A stretch of 64,000 bases of DNA from Oscillospiraceae bacterium. Its GTDB lineage: Bacteria > Bacillota > Clostridia > Oscillospirales > Oscillospiraceae. Below are positions 60,742 to 64,000 of this stretch, piece after piece; the stretch's first letter is position 1, and every line of letters starts with the position of its first letter. The translations under genes were made by a program, and so were the position numbers. The DNA is taken from NCBI GenBank assembly GCA_017428565.1, contig JAFRQP010000088.1, positions 92,651-156,650 of the forward strand, given 5' to 3'. The notes under the pieces are model-generated. The model searched no databases and was not told the origin of the DNA. It saw nothing but the letters and a program-made list of their open reading frames with translations.

Positions 60742-62025
60742 TCAATCCTGATATTCGAACATCAGGTCGTACATGCTGACGGTGTCGCCGTTCTGCACGC
60801 CCATCTGCTCCATGCGCTCGAACACGCCCGCCTCCCGCAGGATGCGGTCAAAGTACATGCGGCTCTCATAGTCTGAGAAGTTCACCGTGGCCACAAGCCG
60901 CTGCAGCCAGGGACCTTCCACCACCCACATATCGTCGAAGTGGGTGATCTCCAGATCCTCCGAGGTGTCGATCGTGGGCTCCGGCGGGACATAGTCCGCC
61001 TCGTAGTGCTGCACCGGCGGCAGCTCCTTCAGAAGCCTTGCGCACTCGCCCACCAGCTGGCGCGTGCCCTCGTGGGTAGCGGCGCTCATCTCAAAGAGCC
61101 GGTAGCCCAGCGCCTCCACATGTTCGCGCAGGCGATCCAGATTCTCCCGGTTCTCGCCCAGCAGGTCGCACTTGTTGGCCACCACCAGCTGCGGCCGCTC
61201 CGCCAGGTCGGCGTTGTACTCCCGAAGCTCGGCGTTGATGGCGTCAAAGTCCTCCACCGGATCTCTTCCTTCGCTGCCGGACACGTCCACCAGGTGCACC
61301 AGCAGCCTGCAGCGGTCGATATGCCGCAGGAAGTCGTGGCCCAGCCCCGCGCCCTCGGAGGCGCCCTCGATGATGCCGGGGATGTCCGCCATCACGAAGG
61401 ACACGCCCTCATCCACGTACACCACACCCAGGTTCGGGAACAGGGTGGTGAAGTGGTAGTTCGCGATTTTGGGATGGGCCTTGCTGACCACGCTGAGCAG
61501 CGTGGATTTGCCGACGTTGGGAAAGCCCACCAGCCCCACGTCCGCCAGGAGCTTCAGCTCCAGGGTGATGTCGTGGCTCTCGCCGGGAAGCCCAGGCTTG
61601 GCAAAGCGGGGGACCTGCCGGGTGGGGGTGGCAAAATGCAGATTGCCCCAGCCTCCCCGGCCGCCCCTGGCCGCGACCCAATCCTTCCCGTCGGACATGT
61701 CGTGCATGATGGAGCCGCTGGCGGTGTCCCGCACCAGAGTGCCACGAGGCACCTTGATCACCAGCGTTTCGCCGTCCTTGCCGTAGCAGCGCTTGCCCAT
61801 ACCGTTCTGGCCGTTGCCGGCCACGTATTTGCGCTTGTAGCGAAAGTCCATCAGCGTGGACATGTTGTCGTCCACGGAGAAGACCACGTCGCCGCCGCGG
61901 CCGCCGTCGCCCCCGTCGGGGCCGCCCGCCGCGATGTATTTTTCCCGATGAAAGGCAACCGCCCCGTCCCCGCCCTTGCCGGCGTGAACGGAAATGCGTG
62001 CCTTGTCTACAAAAGATGCCGCCAT
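60742..62025 (-). CDS. obg: Ribosome-assembly GTPase Obg/CgtA
   Basis: The 427-residue GTPase has the Gly-rich Obg fold (1-160), the G domain (GFPNVGKST, DIPGIIEGA, NKCD) and a C-terminal OCT domain (about 345-427). It acts in 50S assembly and stress responses. ATG 62025 follows GGAGG and removes a non-homologous N-terminal extension. rplU-rpmA-obg is the classic order, here with a 270-base gap before obg. Confidence 0.95.
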   Translation of the reverse strand: MAASFVDKARISVHAGKGGDGAVAFHREKYIAAGGPDGGDGGRGGDVVFSVDDNMSTLMDFRYKRKYVAGNGQNGMGKRCYGKDGETLVIKVPRGTLVRDTASGSIMHDMSDGKDWVAARGGRGGWGNLHFATPTRQVPRFAKPGLPGESHDITLELKLLADVGLVGFPNVGKSTLLSVVSKAHPKIANYHFTTLFPNLGVVYVDEGVSFVMADIPGIIEGASEGAGLGHDFLRHIDRCRLLVHLVDVSGSEGRDPVEDFDAINAELREYNADLAERPQLVVANKCDLLGENRENLDRLREHVEALGYRLFEMSAATHEGTRQLVGECARLLKELPPVQHYEADYVPPEPTIDTSEDLEITHFDDMWVVEGPWLQRLVATVNFSDYESRMYFDRILREAGVFERMEQMGVQNGDTVSMYDLMFEYQD

Positions 62026-62036
62026 AGCCGCCTCCA

Positions 62037-62179
62037 AACCAATTGCGAAACTCATTTCGCAATTGAAAAACTCGCTTTTATCGCACGAGGCGCACGGAGG
62101 ACGCGCCTCGTTTGATCGAAGCGAGGCCTCGCACGGCTCGGCTCAGGGTGTTTTTGAGGCGGCAAAGCAGCCTCAAAAA
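62037..62179 (-). other. Structured gap upstream of obg with three inverted repeats
   Basis: The 62026-62295 gap, apart from the rpmA terminator, holds three inverted repeats: AATTGCGAAA/TTTCGCAATT (62040-62065), CGAGGCGC/GCGCCTCG (62086-62110) and TTTTTGAGGC/GCCTCAAAAA (62151-62179). None has terminator polarity. No gene is recognised. They could be a 5' leader structure of obg or a dispersed repeat. Confidence 0.6.
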
Positions 62180-62258
62180 CGATTGAAAAGCTCCTATAAC
62201 GCAAGCAGATAAGCAGCTTGAGCTTATGCAAGCGTCAATTCATTGAGGAACACACGAA

Positions 62259-62288
62259 AAAAGCCGGACAATGCTGTCCGGCTTTTCT
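62259..62288 (-). terminator. Rho-independent terminator after rpmA
   Basis: Minus strand AAAAGCCGGACAG/ CTGTCCGGCTTTTTT pattern: stem GCCGGACA/TGTCCGGC with a four-base loop and a T-run. Confidence 0.9.
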
Positions 62289-62295
62289 TCGCAAA

Positions 62296-62559
62296 TTACT
62301 GGGCGATCTCCTCGTACACGGAGACCTGCTTGCGGTCCTTGCCCATGCGCTCAAACTTCACCGTGCCGTCCACCAGGGCGAACAGGGTGTCGTCCTTCCC
62401 CTTACCAACATTGGTACCCGGGTGGATCTTGGTTCCGCGCTGTCTGACAAGGATGTTGCCGGCGAGGACAAACTGACCGTCGGCTCTCTTGGCACCAAGA
62501 CGCTTGGACTCGCTGTCGCGGCCGTTCTTGGTAGAACCCATACCTTTTTTATGTGCCAT
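62296..62559 (-). CDS. rpmA: 50S ribosomal protein L27
   Basis: The 87-residue protein begins [16 protein letters not shown], the mature L27 start. Most Firmicutes L27 carry a nine-residue N-terminal extension removed by the protease Prp; that extension is absent here, and no prp gene lies between rplU and rpmA (the gap is 42 bases). The L27 tail otherwise is normal. GGAGG lies upstream of ATG 62559. Confidence 0.96.
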   Translation of the reverse strand: MAHKKGMGSTKNGRDSESKRLGAKRADGQFVLAGNILVRQRGTKIHPGTNVGKGKDDTLFALVDGTVKFERMGKDRKQVSVYEEIAQ

Positions 62560-62601
62560 TTAGGTTACACCTCCATTAGTCAAAATCAGTTGCGGAAAAT
62601 T

Positions 62602-62916
62602 TTACGCGTTGATGGTCGTAATCTGAACCTTCGTGTAAGGCTGACGATGGCCCTGGGTCCGACGATAGCCCTTTTTGGGCTTCATCTTGTAGACGCGGAC
62701 CTTGGCGCTCTTGCCGTTCTTCAGAACGTTGGCGGTAACAGTGGCGCCTTCGATGGCGGGGGCGCCGAACTGAGCGGTCTCCCCATCGACAACGGCCAGG
62801 ACCTGGTCGAAGTTAACGGTCTCGCCGGCAGCCACATCCAGCTTCTCAACAAAGATCACGTCACCCTCCGCGACCCGGTACTGCTTGCCTCCGGTCACGA
62901 TAATAGCAGTCTTCAT
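62602..62916 (-). CDS. rplU: 50S ribosomal protein L21
   Basis: The 104-residue protein matches L21: [16 protein letters not shown] at the start and [17 protein letters not shown] near the end. ATG 62916 follows GGGAGGA; the frame stays open upstream through the leader with no homology. It opens the rplU-rpmA unit behind a strong promoter and a leader that may be autoregulatory. Confidence 0.96.
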   Translation of the reverse strand: MKTAIIVTGGKQYRVAEGDVIFVEKLDVAAGETVNFDQVLAVVDGETAQFGAPAIEGATVTANVLKNGKSAKVRVYKMKPKKGYRRTQGHRQPYTKVQITTINA

Positions 62917-62998
62917 GAACAATTCCTCCCTCTTTATAGGACTCGCTCTGGGGGTGGAGGGCGCGCCTCTTCTTTGATACCCCTTCAACGCGGCCCTA
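62917..62998 (-). promoter_or_regulatory. Candidate L21 leader RNA
   Basis: Between promoter and rplU lies an 80-base leader with a hairpin formed by AGGGC(C)GCG and CGCGCCCT. L21 leaders that bind the ribosomal protein are known in Firmicutes; match to that family needs a covariance search. Confidence 0.45.
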
Positions 62999-63000
62999 AA

Positions 63001-63029
63001 AGAATACCACAAGGTCTTGTCAATGTCAA
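63001..63029 (-). promoter_or_regulatory. Sigma-A promoter of rplU-rpmA
   Basis: Minus strand: perfect -35 TTGACA (63024-63029), 17-base spacer, -10 TATTCT (63001-63006). It predicts strong expression. Confidence 0.85.
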
Positions 63030-63060
63030 CAATTATTTGCTCAAAAATTTGTGGTTTTGT

Positions 63061-63091
63061 AAAAAATCGCAGGCTAAAAGCCTGCGATTTT
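63061..63091. terminator. Bidirectional terminator downstream of the RsiV-like gene
   Basis: AAATCGCAGGC/GCCTGCGATTT with a TAAAA loop and T-runs on both strands, just upstream of the rplU promoter. Confidence 0.9.
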
Positions 63092-63111
63092 ACAGATTTT
63101 TCTTTGGATTT

Positions 63112-64000
63112 TCAGCCTACGGCTTCGATGTCGTCGCCCACCAGGATATAGCTGCCGTCTACGCCGCTCTGGCTCAGCAGCATGCCGTGACGCTCGCCGT
63201 CGGCGGTGTAGTAGGTGATGCGCAGATCCGGCAGACCCTCCGGCACCACGACCTTCAGCTGCAGCGCGCAGTCGGAAAGGACGTTGGCCCACCAGAGCTG
63301 GGTGTTCTCATAAAAACGGTCGCTGTAGTAGACCGTGGCGATAGACACATCATAGATCTCGCCCTCCACCACGAAGCACAGTTCCTCGCCGTCCTCGTGG
63401 ACGATCACACGATCCACGATCTCCAGCTCGCCGCCGTCCAGTTCGCTGAGAAGATCCACCGTCACCTTGCCCTTTCCGCTGCGCTCGGGCGGATAGAGGA
63501 AACGGTCGTCGAGATAGCCCTGCAGCTTTTCATAGGGGATGTGGAACTCAACGATTCCAGCGGCATAAGGGCCGAGCTCATACAGGTTTGAAACGAAAAC
63601 GATGCCCTCCAGGTCAAAATACCAGGAATCATCCCGCAGCAGGTTTCGGAAGGCCTCTTCCCTGCCGCCGGCGGGCAGAAAGCTCTCCTCGATACGCTCC
63701 GAGAAGTAGCCGTCCTTGTCCTCCTCTGCCATCTGCAGCATGGTCTGCACCAGCATTTCCTCCAGCGCCGGGTAGTCCTGGCTGAGGTCCTGCAGCTTGA
63801 GCTCCTCGCCACTCTGCATGTCAAAGGTAAAACCATATTGAAGGGAGCTGCCGTGAGCGCCTCCGGTATAGCAGTTCTCGATATAGAGCACGGAAAGCAG
63901 CGTCTCGTCGCAGCGCATCACCTTGGTGCTCAGCGTGTCGGAGAGCTCCAGTGGGATCCCGGTCACGCCGGATTCCAGCACGTAGCTGTAGTTGTCCTCC
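63112..64000 (-). CDS. RsiV-like DUF3298-domain protein, 5' truncated by the window end
   Basis: The frame is open to base 64000, so the N-terminus is missing; about 296 residues are visible. They include the DUF3298-type segment YTGGAHGSSLQYGFTFDMQSGEELKLQDL and a later YFDLEGIVFVSNLYELGPYAAGIVEFHIPY. This family includes RsiV, an anti-sigma factor that binds lysozyme outside the cell, and several secreted proteins. Whether a sigma gene lies upstream is not visible. Confidence 0.75.
   Translation of the reverse strand, partial: EDNYSYVLESGVTGIPLELSDTLSTKVMRCDETLLSVLYIENCYTGGAHGSSLQYGFTFDMQSGEELKLQDLSQDYPALEEMLVQTMLQMAEEDKDGYFSERIEESFLPAGGREEAFRNLLRDDSWYFDLEGIVFVSNLYELGPYAAGIVEFHIPYEKLQGYLDDRFLYPPERSGKGKVTVDLLSELDGGELEIVDRVIVHEDGEELCFVVEGEIYDVSIATVYYSDRFYENTQLWWANVLSDCALQLKVVVPEGLPDLRITYYTADGERHGMLLSQSGVDGSYILVGDDIEAVG

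Noticed and set aside
62151..62179. TTTTTGAGGC hairpin as a terminator
   Set aside because: The T-arm precedes and the A-arm follows the stem on both strands, the wrong polarity for a rho-independent terminator.
1..64000. tRNA, rRNA, insertion sequences, prophage or defence islands
   Set aside because: I found no cloverleaf-like segments, transposase or integrase motifs, or known defence gene groups; the content is mostly conserved core genes.

Overview
The window is bacterial chromosome with high GC (about 60% by eye) and dense gene packing. It lacks rRNA, tRNA, phage or insertion-sequence genes. The gene content points to a Firmicute of class Clostridia, most like the gut Oscillospiraceae (Oscillibacter/Flavonifractor relatives). 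The markers are CdaA/CdaR cyclic-di-AMP genes, RemA, YlmH, PrkC/Stp, FtsEX with M23 hydrolases, sigma-A promoters, and GTG/TTG starts beside strong GGAGG sites. The genus is inference; no 16S or marker search could be run.

Layout. (1) 1-11478, minus strand: one nearly gapless run cdaA-cdaR-rseC-like-yicC-remA-gmk-rpoZ-priA-def-fmt-rsmB-rlmN-stp-prkC, probably a superoperon joining cyclic-di-AMP synthesis, replication restart, translation start and Ser/Thr kinase signalling. (2) 11626-17959, minus: a cysteine desulfurase with a DUF3343 Se/S-carrier-like protein, ispF-ispD, mreB, comF, a small membrane protein and an AGCS symporter. (3) 18085-23735: a DUF1002 secreted protein, an HD/ArsC-like/DUF218 cluster, and an ECF sigma/anti-sigma/membrane-protein operon whose last gene has low GC. 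(4) 23807-33512, minus: lysS (with an extra tRNA-binding domain), greA, an S41 peptidase homologue lacking both catalytic dyad residues, two tandem coiled-coil M23 proteins, ftsX, ftsE and a PucR/CdaR-type regulator. (5) 33717-46421: rsuA-type pseudouridine synthase, DUF4830 protein, a GNAT-flavoprotein fusion, the trmL-pgk-tpiA-gpmI glycolytic run, a radical SAM activase, an FMN hydroxyacid oxidase, a sugar kinase-MFS pair and pepT. (6) 46444-49756: ylmH and a striking gene fusing a TetM-like ribosomal GTPase to a Rae1/YacP-like NYN ribonuclease. (7) 49973-58864, plus: two-component system, DUF1385, prmC, recA-recX, rimO, pgsA, cysS. (8) 58942-64000, minus: an ECF sigma factor with a membrane partner that carries an HExxH metallopeptidase-like domain, then obg, rpmA, rplU and a truncated RsiV-like gene.

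The best candidates for undescribed biology are: the TetM-Rae1 fusion, apparently made from a leaderless mRNA; the ECF sigma/metallopeptidase pair with a recognisable ECF promoter and a perfect palindrome in its leader; the apparently dead S41 protein in the FtsEX-hydrolase locus; and a palindromic repeat family whose 3' end supplies the ribosome binding site of both tpiA and recA.
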